Below are positions 53,990 to 63,080 of a DNA stretch of 64,000 bases, one piece after another (position 1 is the first letter of the stretch; each line of letters opens with the position of its first letter). Under the pieces are notes generated by a model. The model worked only from the letters and a program-made list of their open reading frames with translations. It ran no database searches and had not been told where the DNA came from. The position numbers and the translations under genes are program-made. The stretch lies in NCBI RefSeq assembly GCF_900108365.1, contig NZ_FNWQ01000001.1, positions 62,001 through 126,000 on the forward strand, read 5' to 3'. Origin of the DNA: Chryseobacterium culicis (GTDB lineage: Bacteria; Bacteroidota; Bacteroidia; Flavobacteriales; Weeksellaceae).

Positions 53990-54967
53990 TTATAAAAATC
54001 TTTTTTCATAAAAATGCCAGGAACTTACCCCTACGGCAATTACCACCAACATACATACCAAAGCCATTAGAAACGGATTGTAATCCTCAAACAATCCTAA
54101 AGTCTGGAAAGTTCTGATGATAGGGAAGTGGAAAATATAAATTCCGTAAGTGAAATCACCATATTTTCCGAAGTTATTTAAGAATGTAAATGAATAGGCA
54201 ATATACATAACAATAACACCGATCATCATAGGGGAGAAAAGCTGGATGTTTAAAAATAAATCAATCCAAACTGTAGCCAATGCAATGATGAAAATGATGT
54301 TTTTATGCTGGATGAATTTGTCAAAATTAAAGTAAATCAGCATTCCGGGGATGAAATAAGATAGTGTTCCGGGAAGCTGTTTGGCGACTGAAATTTTATT
54401 TAAAGATTCAAAATAATTCAGATAAATAAGGGAAAGGAAATATAAAATAATCAAACTTACATTTCTGTATTTATTATTCTTTCCGAAAAGCAGAAACAGC
54501 AAAGGAACAGAGAAATAGTAGCACATTTCTATTTTCAGCGTCCATAAGGCACCATTCACTGCCTGATTGCCAAAAACTCCGGGAAGCCAGGGGGCTTTAA
54601 AATTTAAAAATAACGAATTCCAGAAAAGGTATTTGTAAACCTGCGTATTACTGAAATATTCGGTAAAAGAATAGGTGCTTACCAGACTTAATAAAGTTGC
54701 ACATAAAAAAATAACCAATAAGTAAGCGGGAACAATTCTTTTGATTCTCTTTTTTATATAACTTTTAAGGCTTGATGACCTGTCATAGCTTCTCGCAATA
54801 AGAAATCCGCTCACTGCAAAGAAACCGAAAACGGCAATTTCGATGGGGCTGTGCTCAAGAATCTTGAGATCAGGAGAAGCGCTGAGGGTGCCAAGATGTC
54901 CAAGAAAGACAATAAAGGCGAGGAGAACACGTATAAAGTCAAAATTGTTTTTCGTTATATCCTGCAT
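53990..54967 (-). CDS. Acyltransferase 3 family membrane protein
   Basis: 325 aa from the ATG at 54967. About ten membrane segments, with DFIRVLLAFIVFLGHLG (catalytic-type His) near residue 20, FFAVSGFLIARSYDRS and KRIKRIVPAYLL (positively charged loop) near the N-terminus, and WTLKIEMCYYF further on. OafA-like enzymes O-acetylate sugars of LPS or peptidoglycan. The shorter start is supported by a TATTTTTG box lying 17 bases upstream. Follows the glycosyltransferase/208-aa pair in the same direction, so its product may decorate the glycan made there. Confidence 0.9.
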   Translation of the reverse strand: MQDITKNNFDFIRVLLAFIVFLGHLGTLSASPDLKILEHSPIEIAVFGFFAVSGFLIARSYDRSSSLKSYIKKRIKRIVPAYLLVIFLCATLLSLVSTYSFTEYFSNTQVYKYLFWNSLFLNFKAPWLPGVFGNQAVNGALWTLKIEMCYYFSVPLLFLLFGKNNKYRNVSLIILYFLSLIYLNYFESLNKISVAKQLPGTLSYFIPGMLIYFNFDKFIQHKNIIFIIALATVWIDLFLNIQLFSPMMIGVIVMYIAYSFTFLNNFGKYGDFTYGIYIFHFPIIRTFQTLGLFEDYNPFLMALVCMLVVIAVGVSSWHFYEKRFL

Positions 54968-54984
54968 TTGTATTTTGTTTGCTG

Positions 54985-54992
54985 CAAAAATA
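54985..54992 (-). promoter_or_regulatory. -7 box (TATTTTTG) of the acyltransferase gene
   Basis: 17 bases before the ATG at 54967. Confidence 0.5.
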
Positions 54993-55166
54993 ACCATTTT
55001 AATAAAATGATCGGTGCTCGTTCATTCATTATTTGTTAAATATAGGGAAAATGATGTTCGGCAGTTTTAAAATATATACAAATAAAGGCCAATGAAATAA
55101 TTTTTCATAAAAAATAGTAATATAAATCAAAAAAATTATAATTTTAGCGCTTGAAAAAATTGATCT

Positions 55167-55640
55167 ATGAAGAAATTAGCATTACTATTTGCAGGTTTGT
55201 CATTGTTTGCGGCTACAGGATGTAGTGATAATAATGATACTGTTTTGGAAGCTCCTCTGGTTGGGACCTGGCAACCATTAAAAGAAGTGGTTACTACAGT
55301 GGAAACTGGTGAAGATCCGGTTTCTAACACGATTACTTATACAGACTGCCAGAAGCAGACCAGATGGTGGTTCAGTGTAGACTCCAAAGGGGGAAAAACA
55401 AACTGGGGCGATACTGCTACACCTGGGCAGTGTGCTATTCTTTCTGATATAAAATTTAATTATACCTATGATAAGGAGGGTAAATCCGTTCAGATGAAGA
55501 TTCAGGGAGTAGTGGAACCGCAGAATGCGAAGATTATTACGCTGGATAACACAACACTCAATCTTGCAGTAAGGGAAGAGACTCAGGATCCTACTGTATT
55601 CCAGACAAGAACTTATACTTTCAAAAGAGTTCCGCAATAA
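55167..55640 (+). CDS. Lipocalin-like lipoprotein
   Basis: 157 aa. Lipobox A-T-G-C at Cys19, followed by SDNN. The rest is a predicted beta barrel with the opening LVGTWQPLKEVVTT, CQKQTRWWFSVDSKG and the closing RTYTFKRV, as in lipocalin-like domain families of flavobacteria. Ligand unknown; likely anchored in the outer membrane. Monocistronic with terminator. Confidence 0.78.
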   Translation: MKKLALLFAGLSLFAATGCSDNNDTVLEAPLVGTWQPLKEVVTTVETGEDPVSNTITYTDCQKQTRWWFSVDSKGGKTNWGDTATPGQCAILSDIKFNYTYDKEGKSVQMKIQGVVEPQNAKIITLDNTTLNLAVREETQDPTVFQTRTYTFKRVPQ

Positions 55641-55667
55641 TACTATACTTCAGGATATAAAAAACAG

Positions 55668-55693
55668 ATCTCATCCCCGGATGGGATTTTTTT
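55668..55693 (+). terminator. Terminator of the lipocalin-like lipoprotein gene
   Basis: Inverted repeat around TCATCC/GGATGG followed by TTTTTTTG. Confidence 0.7.
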
Positions 55694-55813
55694 GTTGAGA
55701 AGAGAATGGCAATTCACCTTAAATTAAAATTTCTATTTACTTTAAAATCATTAATTTTGTGAATCTTGTCAAAAAGAAAAATAATTCAGTCTAACATATA
55801 ACATATATATAAC

Positions 55814-58627
55814 GTGTTTTACGATCATCAGCAGATAGAAAAAAAGTGGCAGAAATACTGGGAGGAAAATCAAACCTATAAGACCTCTAATAACACAGAC
55901 AAACCTAAGTTTTATGTACTCGATATGTTTCCGTATCCATCAGGAGCAGGGCTTCACGTAGGTCACCCGCTTGGGTATATTGCATCCGATATTTATGCGA
56001 GATACAAGAGACACCAGGGGTTTAATGTGCTCCACCCGGTAGGATATGACAGCTTCGGACTTCCTGCTGAACAATATGCGATCCAGACAGGACAGCATCC
56101 GGCCGTTACTACAGAACAGAATATCAACAGGTATGAGGAGCAGCTGAAAAAAATCGGATTCTCATTCGACTGGAGCAGAGAAGTAAGAACTTCAGACGCT
56201 TCTTATTATAAATGGACACAGTGGATTTTTATCCAGCTGTACCACTCATGGTATAATAAAAATACTGACAAGGCAGAATCTATTGATTCATTAATCCAGC
56301 ATTTTGAACAAAAAGGAACAGAAGGATTAAATGCCAATCAGAACGACGAATTAAATTTCACCGCAGAAGAATGGAAAAATGCTTCCGAGCTGGATAAGCA
56401 GGATATCCTTTTAAACTACCGTCTTGCTTACAGAGCAGAAACCACTGTAAACTGGTGCCCGGCATTAGGAACCGTATTGGCCAATGATGAGGTGAAAGAT
56501 GGTAAATCCGAAAGAGGAGGGTTCCCGGTTTTTCAAAAGAAAATGATGCAGTGGAGCATGAGAATTTCTGCCTACTCAGAAAGATTATTACAGGGATTAA
56601 ATACATTAGACTGGCCGCAGCCGTTGAAAGATTCACAGGAATACTGGATCGGAAAATCTCAGGGAGCACAGGTTCAGTTCAAAGTAGAAGGCCATGACGA
56701 AACCGTTGAGGTATTTACTACAAGACCCGATACCATTTTTGGAGCCACCTTTATGGTGTTGGCTCCGGAAAATCCATTAGTGGAAACCATTACTACCGAT
56801 GCCCAAAAAGCAGAAATAGATACCTATATAGAAGAAACTTCCAAGAAAACCGAAAGAGACAGAATGTCTGACGTGAAAAACGTGAGCGGAGCTTTCACGG
56901 GAAGTTATGCCGTTAATCCGTTCAGCAATGAAAAAATGCCGATCTATATTTCAGACTATGTATTGATGGGATATGGAACAGGGGCTGTAATGGCAGTTCC
57001 GGCACACGATGAACGAGACCACAGATTTGCAAAGAAATTTAATCTTGAAATCAAGAAAGTGGTGGAAACCGAAGAAGACGTTCAGGAAAAATCTTTTGAT
57101 TCTAAAGACTCCGTCTGTGTAAACTCTGATTTCCTAAACGGATTACATTATAATGAAGCAAAAGCAAAAATGATTTCAGAGATCGAAACCAAAGGTATCG
57201 GTCACGGAACTACCAACTACAGACAGCGTGATGCTATTTTCTCAAGACAGCGTTACTGGGGAGAGCCTGTTCCTATATATTATAAGGATGGGATGCCTTA
57301 CACGTTGCCAACTTCTGCTTTACCGCTAGAACTTCCTGAAGTTGAAAAATATTTACCTACAGAAGACGGAGATCCGCCACTGGGAAATGCAAAAGAATTT
57401 GCATGGGATGAAGCGAATCAGAAAGTAACAGCCACGGATCTTATTGATGACAAAACGATTTTCCCTTTAGAACTGTCTACAATGCCGGGATGGGCAGGAA
57501 GCTCATGGTATTTCCTTAGATATATGGATCCTAACGATCAGGAAACTTTTGTTAAAAAAGAATTGGCGGACTACTGGGGACAGGTAGACCTATATATAGG
57601 AGGAAGCGAGCACGCAACAGGTCACTTATTGTATTCCCGTTTCTGGAATATGTTCCTAAAAGACAGAGGTTATATCAGTCATGATGAGCCATTCCAGAAA
57701 CTGATCAACCAGGGAATGATCTTGGGGATGAGTGCATTTGTATACAGAATTGATGGAACGAATCAATATGTCTCTAAAAATTTAGCGAAAGACTACCAGA
57801 CTCAGCAGATCCACGTAGACGTATCCTTATTAAAAGGAACTTCAGATGAATTGGATACCGAAGCCTTCAAAGTATGGAGACCGGATTATGCTGATGCCGA
57901 ATTTATTCTGGAAGACGGAAAATACATCACCGACCGTGAAGTAGAAAAAATGTCCAAGTCAAAATATAACGTAGTCAATCCTGATGACATCTGTGAAGAG
58001 TACGGAGCAGACGGATTAAGATTATATGAAATGTTCTTAGGCCCATTGGAACAGTCCAAGCCCTGGAACACACAGGGACTTAGCGGTGTATACGGTTTCC
58101 TTAAAAAATTCTGGAACCTGTATTTCAACGGAGACCTATTTGAGGTTTCAGACGAAGAACCTACCAAAGCGGAATACAAAGTTTTACATACCTTAATAAA
58201 GAAGGTCGTATATGATATTGAAAACTTCTCATTCAATACCTCCGTATCATCATTTATGATTGCGGTGAATGAGCTGCAGAAAATAAAATGCAGCAAACGC
58301 AATATTTTAGAGCCGCTTGCCGTTATCATTTCTCCGTATGCGCCTCACATCTGCGAGGAACTTTGGAGTTTATTAGGCCATCATACAACGATCGAGTTTG
58401 AAAAATTCCCGGCATTAAATGAGGATTATCTGGTAGAAGACGAAATTGAGTATCCGGTAAGCGTAAATGGCAAAATGAAGTTCAAAATTTCACTTTCTGC
58501 TCAATTATCTGCCAAGGAAGTGGAAGATTTGGTGATTTCAAGCGAGAAAATGCAACAGATTTTGGAAGGTAAAACCCCTAAAAAAATCATTGTAGTCCCT
58601 CACCGTATTGTGAATATCGTAATTTAA
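55814..58627 (+). CDS. leuS: Leucine--tRNA ligase
   Basis: 937 aa, class I synthetase charging tRNA-Leu. GTG start; MFYDHQQIEKKWQKYWEEN is the usual beginning. FPYPSGAGLHVGHPLGY carries the HIGH box (HVGH), a CP1 editing domain occupies ~225-420 (TRPDTIFGATFMVLAPE), SSWYFLRYMDP precedes the anticodon region and KMSKSKYNVVNP is the KMSKS loop (~713). An insertion around 155-185 is acidic. Preceded by a 173-base gap and followed by an AT-rich 240-base gap. Confidence 0.97.
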   Translation: MFYDHQQIEKKWQKYWEENQTYKTSNNTDKPKFYVLDMFPYPSGAGLHVGHPLGYIASDIYARYKRHQGFNVLHPVGYDSFGLPAEQYAIQTGQHPAVTTEQNINRYEEQLKKIGFSFDWSREVRTSDASYYKWTQWIFIQLYHSWYNKNTDKAESIDSLIQHFEQKGTEGLNANQNDELNFTAEEWKNASELDKQDILLNYRLAYRAETTVNWCPALGTVLANDEVKDGKSERGGFPVFQKKMMQWSMRISAYSERLLQGLNTLDWPQPLKDSQEYWIGKSQGAQVQFKVEGHDETVEVFTTRPDTIFGATFMVLAPENPLVETITTDAQKAEIDTYIEETSKKTERDRMSDVKNVSGAFTGSYAVNPFSNEKMPIYISDYVLMGYGTGAVMAVPAHDERDHRFAKKFNLEIKKVVETEEDVQEKSFDSKDSVCVNSDFLNGLHYNEAKAKMISEIETKGIGHGTTNYRQRDAIFSRQRYWGEPVPIYYKDGMPYTLPTSALPLELPEVEKYLPTEDGDPPLGNAKEFAWDEANQKVTATDLIDDKTIFPLELSTMPGWAGSSWYFLRYMDPNDQETFVKKELADYWGQVDLYIGGSEHATGHLLYSRFWNMFLKDRGYISHDEPFQKLINQGMILGMSAFVYRIDGTNQYVSKNLAKDYQTQQIHVDVSLLKGTSDELDTEAFKVWRPDYADAEFILEDGKYITDREVEKMSKSKYNVVNPDDICEEYGADGLRLYEMFLGPLEQSKPWNTQGLSGVYGFLKKFWNLYFNGDLFEVSDEEPTKAEYKVLHTLIKKVVYDIENFSFNTSVSSFMIAVNELQKIKCSKRNILEPLAVIISPYAPHICEELWSLLGHHTTIEFEKFPALNEDYLVEDEIEYPVSVNGKMKFKISLSAQLSAKEVEDLVISSEKMQQILEGKTPKKIIVVPHRIVNIVI

Positions 58628-58809
58628 AAAAAAATTAACATTGGGAAATTAAAAAAAATGGGTGTCTTATTTTTTTGATTTTTTAATCCAAATGTTAAAT
58701 TTTGAAAAAATAAATAAAATAATTTAAAATAATTATTATTTCGAAATCGTATTAAAATTTCTTTATCAAAAAAAAGCAAAATGTTTAATTAAGACTCTTG
58801 CATTTTAAT

Positions 58810-58817
58810 TAATTTTG
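58810..58817 (+). promoter_or_regulatory. Candidate -7 box (TAATTTTG) of the exbB operon
   Basis: TAATTTTG 50 bases upstream of the exbB ATG in a 240-bp very AT-rich gap. A TTG -33 at the right distance was not found. Confidence 0.45.
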
Positions 58818-58867
58818 CCTTTAATTTACACCCTGTAAAATTTTAAAACAATATAATTTAGTTAAAT

Positions 58868-59731
58868 ATGGAAATGAATGTTTCAAAAAATGATGAGCAA
58901 GTAGTTGCTAGAAAGGCAGGAGGTTTAAATCCAGCTGTTATTATTCCTATTCTATTTGCTATAGGAGTATGTATTTATTTATTCGTTCTTGGTAGCCCAG
59001 GAAACTTTAAAGATGCAGATAAACTAGGAAGTGGTTCTGTAGCTTTTTCAAGTGTTGAAGGAAAAGACATTCACCCAGAATCGTTTTTAGGTATTATCTA
59101 CAAAGGAGGGGTTATCGTACCAATCTTGATTACTTTCATGATTACTGTAATCGTTTTCTCTTTTGAAAGATATTTCGTTCTTGGTAAAGCAGCTGGAAAA
59201 GGAAACTTAGACAACTTCGTTGTACAGGTAAGAAGCTTGCTAAACCAAAACAAAATTGACGAAGCTATCGAAGAGTGTGACAGACAACAAGGTTCTGTTG
59301 GTAACGTAGTAAAAGAAGGTCTTACTACTTACAAAGCACTTTCTCACGATACTACATTAAATAAAGAGCAGAAAATGGTAGCTCTTAACAAAGCTATCGA
59401 AGAAGCTACTACTCTTGAGATGCCAATGCTTGAGAAAAACATGATGATCCTTTCTACTTTAGGTACTGTTGCAACGTTAGTAGCACTACTTGGAACGGTA
59501 ATCGGGATGATCAAGGCATTCTTCGCATTAGGTTCAGGAGGTGGTACTCCGGATGCTGCTGCACTATCTACAGGTATCTCTGAAGCCTTGATTAACACGG
59601 CATTAGGTATTGGTACTTCAGCAATCGCTATTATCCTTTACAACTTCTTTACTTCTAAAATTGACGGATTAACGTACAAGATCGATGAGATCTCTATGAG
59701 TATCCAACAATCTTTCGCTGAATTCAACTAA
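58868..59731 (+). CDS. exbB: MotA/TolQ/ExbB proton-channel protein
   Basis: 287 aa. N-terminal membrane segment (AVIIPILFAIGVCIYLFVL, ~24-42), a second at ~80-100 (VIVPILITFMITVIVFSFERYFVL), and two more at ~195-220 and ~235-255 with GTVATLVALLGTVIGMIKAF and SEALINTALGIGTSAIAI. This is the typical Bacteroidota ExbB, with an added N-terminal stretch. It forms the pentameric proton channel that energises TonB. First of a four-gene operon. Confidence 0.95.
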   Translation: MEMNVSKNDEQVVARKAGGLNPAVIIPILFAIGVCIYLFVLGSPGNFKDADKLGSGSVAFSSVEGKDIHPESFLGIIYKGGVIVPILITFMITVIVFSFERYFVLGKAAGKGNLDNFVVQVRSLLNQNKIDEAIEECDRQQGSVGNVVKEGLTTYKALSHDTTLNKEQKMVALNKAIEEATTLEMPMLEKNMMILSTLGTVATLVALLGTVIGMIKAFFALGSGGGTPDAAALSTGISEALINTALGIGTSAIAIILYNFFTSKIDGLTYKIDEISMSIQQSFAEFN

Positions 59732-59792
59732 GAATTAGCAAGATATTTGCATTAGCAATTAAAAGAAGTTTAATTAAAAATATTTTATAATA

Positions 59793-60401
59793 ATGGCGAG
59801 AGTCAAACCAAAAAGACACGGAGTAATTACGGACATGACGGCAATGTGTGACGTTGCGTTCCTACTACTTACGTTCTTTATATTGACCACTCAGTTTAAA
59901 AAACCTGACGTGGAGCAGATTAAACCGCCATCTTCAATTTCGGAAAAATTACTTCCTGATGCTAGTTTAATGACTATCAACGCTACTCCGGACGGAAAAT
60001 TCTATTTCCAGCCGGTAGAAAATGCATCAGAAAGATTAGCTCTTTTGGATAAAATGGGACAGAAGTATGGAATTACTTTTGACAACAACCAAAAAGCTGC
60101 TTTCCAGAAAATTCAGGCAATTGGTGTTCCAATGAACCAGCTTAAAGGGTATTTGGACCTGCCTGCAGATGAGCAGAAAAATTATAAGAGTCCTACAGGA
60201 ATTCCTATGGACAGTACAAATAAGCAATTAATTGACTGGGTAAAAGAAAGTTTAAGCGTTAATCCTGACTACAAGTTAGCCATTAAAGGTGACGTTACAA
60301 CGCAGTACCCTAAAGTGAAAAGCCTATTTGAAGGTTTAAGAGATATTGATTTTCTTAAATTTTGGTTGATTACATCACAAGAAGGTAAACCTAACGAATA
60401 A
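59793..60401 (+). CDS. exbD: ExbD-type biopolymer transport protein, long form
   Basis: 202 aa. MARVKPKRHGVITDMTAMCD with the channel aspartate in the membrane segment (TAMCDVAFLLLTFFILTT, ~16-33), then a periplasmic domain. Contains a ~45-residue insertion (GQKYGITFDNNQKAAFQK) compared with the next ExbD. Works with ExbB in proton-driven TonB energisation. The two tandem exbD genes are 11 bases apart. Confidence 0.92.
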   Translation: MARVKPKRHGVITDMTAMCDVAFLLLTFFILTTQFKKPDVEQIKPPSSISEKLLPDASLMTINATPDGKFYFQPVENASERLALLDKMGQKYGITFDNNQKAAFQKIQAIGVPMNQLKGYLDLPADEQKNYKSPTGIPMDSTNKQLIDWVKESLSVNPDYKLAIKGDVTTQYPKVKSLFEGLRDIDFLKFWLITSQEGKPNE

Positions 60402-60412
60402 TATCGATAGAA

Positions 60413-60982
60413 ATGGCAGAAGTACAAGTACAAGAGAAAGGCGGCAAGGGCGGCAAGGTCCGTTCCAAGAAGCAAAGTACCAGAGTCGATATGACTCCGA
60501 TGGTGGACTTGGGTTTTCTATTGATTACCTTCTTTATGTTCACAACTACATTTAGTAAACCGAATGTTATGGATTTGGGTCTTCCGGCTAAACCGAAAGA
60601 TGAAAAACAAAAACCACCTCCAACAGAAATTAAACTTTCGAACTCAATTTCTATCTTATTAGGAAAAGACAACAGAGTATTTTGGCACCAGCAGGATGCA
60701 ACTTCCCTGAATGACCAGACTCTTATGGAAACTACTCTTGATAGAGAAGGAATTAGAAAAGTAATTCAGCAGGCAAAATCTAGAGCTGCAGATCAAACGA
60801 AATTTACCGTGATCATTAAGCCAACTGACGATGCTGTATATAAGAACTTTGTTGATATTCTTGACGAAATGGCTATTACCAAAAGTGAGCAGTACGGTGT
60901 TACTGACATCAAACCTTGGGAAAAAGCTGTTTATGAGAAAAAAGTAGGAGGTGCTGCTGCGCCGGCTGCTGCTACAAAGTAA
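60413..60982 (+). CDS. exbD: ExbD-type biopolymer transport protein, second copy
   Basis: 189 aa. RVDMTPMVDLGFLLITFFMFTTTF (~23-46) with the channel aspartate, then a periplasmic domain with VIIKPTDDAVYKNFVDILDEMAI and YGVTDIKPWEKAVYEKK. The alanine/proline C-terminal tail is variable. Close paralog of the orphan copy at 38766-39290 rather than of its operon neighbour, so the orphan probably arose from this gene. Followed by tonB after 29 bases. Confidence 0.92.
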   Translation: MAEVQVQEKGGKGGKVRSKKQSTRVDMTPMVDLGFLLITFFMFTTTFSKPNVMDLGLPAKPKDEKQKPPPTEIKLSNSISILLGKDNRVFWHQQDATSLNDQTLMETTLDREGIRKVIQQAKSRAADQTKFTVIIKPTDDAVYKNFVDILDEMAITKSEQYGVTDIKPWEKAVYEKKVGGAAAPAAATK

Positions 60983-61011
60983 TTTAACCATAAAATTGTT
61001 ATATCTAATCT

Positions 61012-61854
61012 ATGGCAGATGAAAATGTATACGGTCAGAATCTTACTCTAGACGAGATCGTATTTGAAAATAGAAACAAGGAATATGGTGCCTATGATCT
61101 TAGACATCAGTATCCGAGACTTTTAACAAAGTCTTTTATCATCGGAACAGCATTATTCCTTTTGGCAGCTTTGTCTCCGTTCATCTATCTTACGATTAAA
61201 AATCTTACAGCTCCGCCTAAGCAGGAAGTGAAGGCAGATCTTGTAGATATTATCGAAGAAGATCCGATCATTGAGCAGCCTAAAGAAGAAGAACCACCGC
61301 CACCACCTCCACCTCCAAAAGAGGAAGAGAAAATTGAGGTGATTCAGAACGTAGTTCCTGAGCCTGTAAAAGCTCCGAAAATTGAAACTCCACCACCACC
61401 GATTTCTAAGCAGTTGGAAACTACAACTGGTTTACAGAATCAGGAGGGGGTAAAGGCTCCAGCTTATACACCGCCGCCGCCACCACCATCTACAGGTACT
61501 AAAGCAAGTACTGTAGAAGTAAAAGCAAATAATCCTAACGAGATCTATAAAGATGTTGACCAGTCTGCAGAATATCCTGGAGGTATGGGTGCATTAAGAA
61601 AGTTCTTGGGAGATAACTTCGATACTTCTTTAATGGAAGGAGGTGAAGGAACGCTTAAAGCTAAGCTTAAGTTCGTTGTAGAAAAAGACGGAACAGTTTC
61701 TGCAGTTACTATTGAAGAGAAATCTCCAAATAGCGACTTCAATAATGAAGCAATTCGTGTAGTTAAGAAACTTAAAAAATGGACTCCTGCGAAGAGAAAC
61801 GGGGAGAGCGTTAGATCTTACTATAGTGTTCCATTTACTATGAACTTTGAATAA
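61012..61854 (+). CDS. tonB: Energy transducer TonB
   Basis: 280 aa. A cytoplasmic N-terminal tail with LTLDEIVFENRNKEYGAYDL (Bacteroidota TonB signature), one membrane segment (~43-66), a long proline/glutamate-rich periplasmic spacer (EEEPPPPPPPPKEEEKI, repeated PPPPP), and a C-terminal TonB domain (~180-280) with YPGGMGALRKFL, DGTVSAVTIEEKSPN and VKKLKKWTPAKRNG. Transmits the proton motive force from ExbB/ExbD to outer-membrane TonB-dependent receptors. Ends at a strong terminator. Confidence 0.94.
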   Translation: MADENVYGQNLTLDEIVFENRNKEYGAYDLRHQYPRLLTKSFIIGTALFLLAALSPFIYLTIKNLTAPPKQEVKADLVDIIEEDPIIEQPKEEEPPPPPPPPKEEEKIEVIQNVVPEPVKAPKIETPPPPISKQLETTTGLQNQEGVKAPAYTPPPPPPSTGTKASTVEVKANNPNEIYKDVDQSAEYPGGMGALRKFLGDNFDTSLMEGGEGTLKAKLKFVVEKDGTVSAVTIEEKSPNSDFNNEAIRVVKKLKKWTPAKRNGESVRSYYSVPFTMNFE

Positions 61855-61876
61855 GACTTATTTGTTCAAAATATAA

Positions 61877-61908
61877 ATAAAAAGAGAAGCATATGCTTCT
61901 CTTTTTAT
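61877..61908 (+). terminator. Terminator of the exbB-tonB operon
   Basis: Perfect 32-bp palindrome (arms ATAAAAAGAGAAGCAT and its complement), T-rich on the plus strand, 23 bases past the tonB stop. Confidence 0.85.
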
Positions 61909-61929
61909 TTTTTTTGGTATTTTTGTTAC

Positions 61930-62127
61930 ATGATGTTCAATTGGTTATCCCTGGTTACGGGATTGTTTTATATCGTTTTAGGAATTGTAGTGATTGTCTA
62001 CAAATTCTTCTTTACTATTTTAGAACCTGCTGTTGCCTATGCGCTAGGTGTTGTATTGGTTATATATGGTATCTTCAGAATTTACAGGGCAATCTCAAGA
62101 ATCAAAAAATCGAGAAATGAAGAATAG
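61930..62127 (+). CDS. Small two-segment membrane protein
   Basis: 65 aa. WLSLVTGLFYIVLGIVVIVYKFFFTI and AYALGVVLVIYGIFRIYRAI form a helical hairpin, followed by a basic tail (RIKKSRNEE). Its stop lies inside the next gene: the last bases (ATGAAGAATAG) hold both the next start and its own stop, so translation is coupled to the PstS-like gene. Function unknown; conservation in this position is expected from other flavobacteria but not checked. Confidence 0.65.
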   Translation: MMFNWLSLVTGLFYIVLGIVVIVYKFFFTILEPAVAYALGVVLVIYGIFRIYRAISRIKKSRNEE

Positions 62128-62989
62128 TTTAAAGCTTGCAGTAATTTTTGCTTTAAGCATAATGCTTGCAGGCTGCAAAAAGGAGAAAAATGCTCCCTCA
62201 TATCACAAAGGTGATCTTACCATTTTTACTGACGAATCCTTCCAAAGCGTCACAGAGGCATTAGCTGACGGCTATATGATCAATTATCCTGAAACCCACA
62301 TAAAAGTACAAACCAAAAAAGAAGACTTGGGACTTCTGGATCTGCTTAAAGGAAGTGCTAAAGTGGTAGTAATGTCCAGAAATCTTACTCCGGAAGAAAT
62401 AAAAACATACGAAGAGAGAACAGATTTAAAATTTCTGCCTGCTAAATTTGCTGCAGATGCCGTTGTTTTTGTTGTGCCTAAAGACTCTCCGAAGGAAAGT
62501 ATCTCCATGGAGGAAATCAACAGCGGGCTGATGTCCGACAAAAAAGAATTTATTTTTGACGGAACCAACTCCAGTAATCTGAATTTTGTAGCTGAAAAAT
62601 TTAAAAAACAGCCAAAAGACCTTCAATTTTCCATTATTCCGGGAAATCAGAAGATTATAGAGGAATTAGGAAAATACCCCGAAAAAATAGGCGTTGTAGG
62701 GCTCAATACTTTTAGCCGCCCCTATGATAAAACTTCTGAAAAATTAAGAGCGATGGTGAAAGTTCTTCCTGTTGTAAATAATGGGAAGCTTTATAACCCG
62801 GATTTTGAAGGGCTTCGTTCCATGGAATATCCATTTACAAGAGTCCTTTATTTCCTGATCAACGAAGGTAACTTTAATATCGCCAATGGTTTTATAAGAT
62901 TTTCATGTACACACCTGGGACAGAAAATCGTTCAGAAAGAAGGTCTGCAGCCTTATAACCTGTACAAGAGAGAGGTACAGATGCGTTAA
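62117..62989 (+). CDS. PstS-like periplasmic-binding lipoprotein
   Basis: 290 aa. Lipobox L-A-G-C at ~Cys20 with KKEKN after it. The fold is a PBP-like type II: TIFTDESFQSVTEALADGYM, VVVMSRNLTPEEIKTYEERT, KFAADAVVFVVPKDSP and KIGVVGLNTFSRPYD, as in phosphate-binding-like families. No ABC transporter gene is adjacent, so it is probably not a classic phosphate uptake subunit; a role in the TonB/TPR locus is more likely. ATG 62117 is preferred over upstream in-frame codons because it gives the signal peptide. Confidence 0.85.
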   Translation: MKNSLKLAVIFALSIMLAGCKKEKNAPSYHKGDLTIFTDESFQSVTEALADGYMINYPETHIKVQTKKEDLGLLDLLKGSAKVVVMSRNLTPEEIKTYEERTDLKFLPAKFAADAVVFVVPKDSPKESISMEEINSGLMSDKKEFIFDGTNSSNLNFVAEKFKKQPKDLQFSIIPGNQKIIEELGKYPEKIGVVGLNTFSRPYDKTSEKLRAMVKVLPVVNNGKLYNPDFEGLRSMEYPFTRVLYFLINEGNFNIANGFIRFSCTHLGQKIVQKEGLQPYNLYKREVQMR

Positions 62990-63080
62990 AAAATATTAAA
63001 TTCACAATTTACCCCTGTTAAAAATTTTGATTTGGTCTGAAAATTGTGTATAATAAAACTCAATTATTAGAAAATATAAA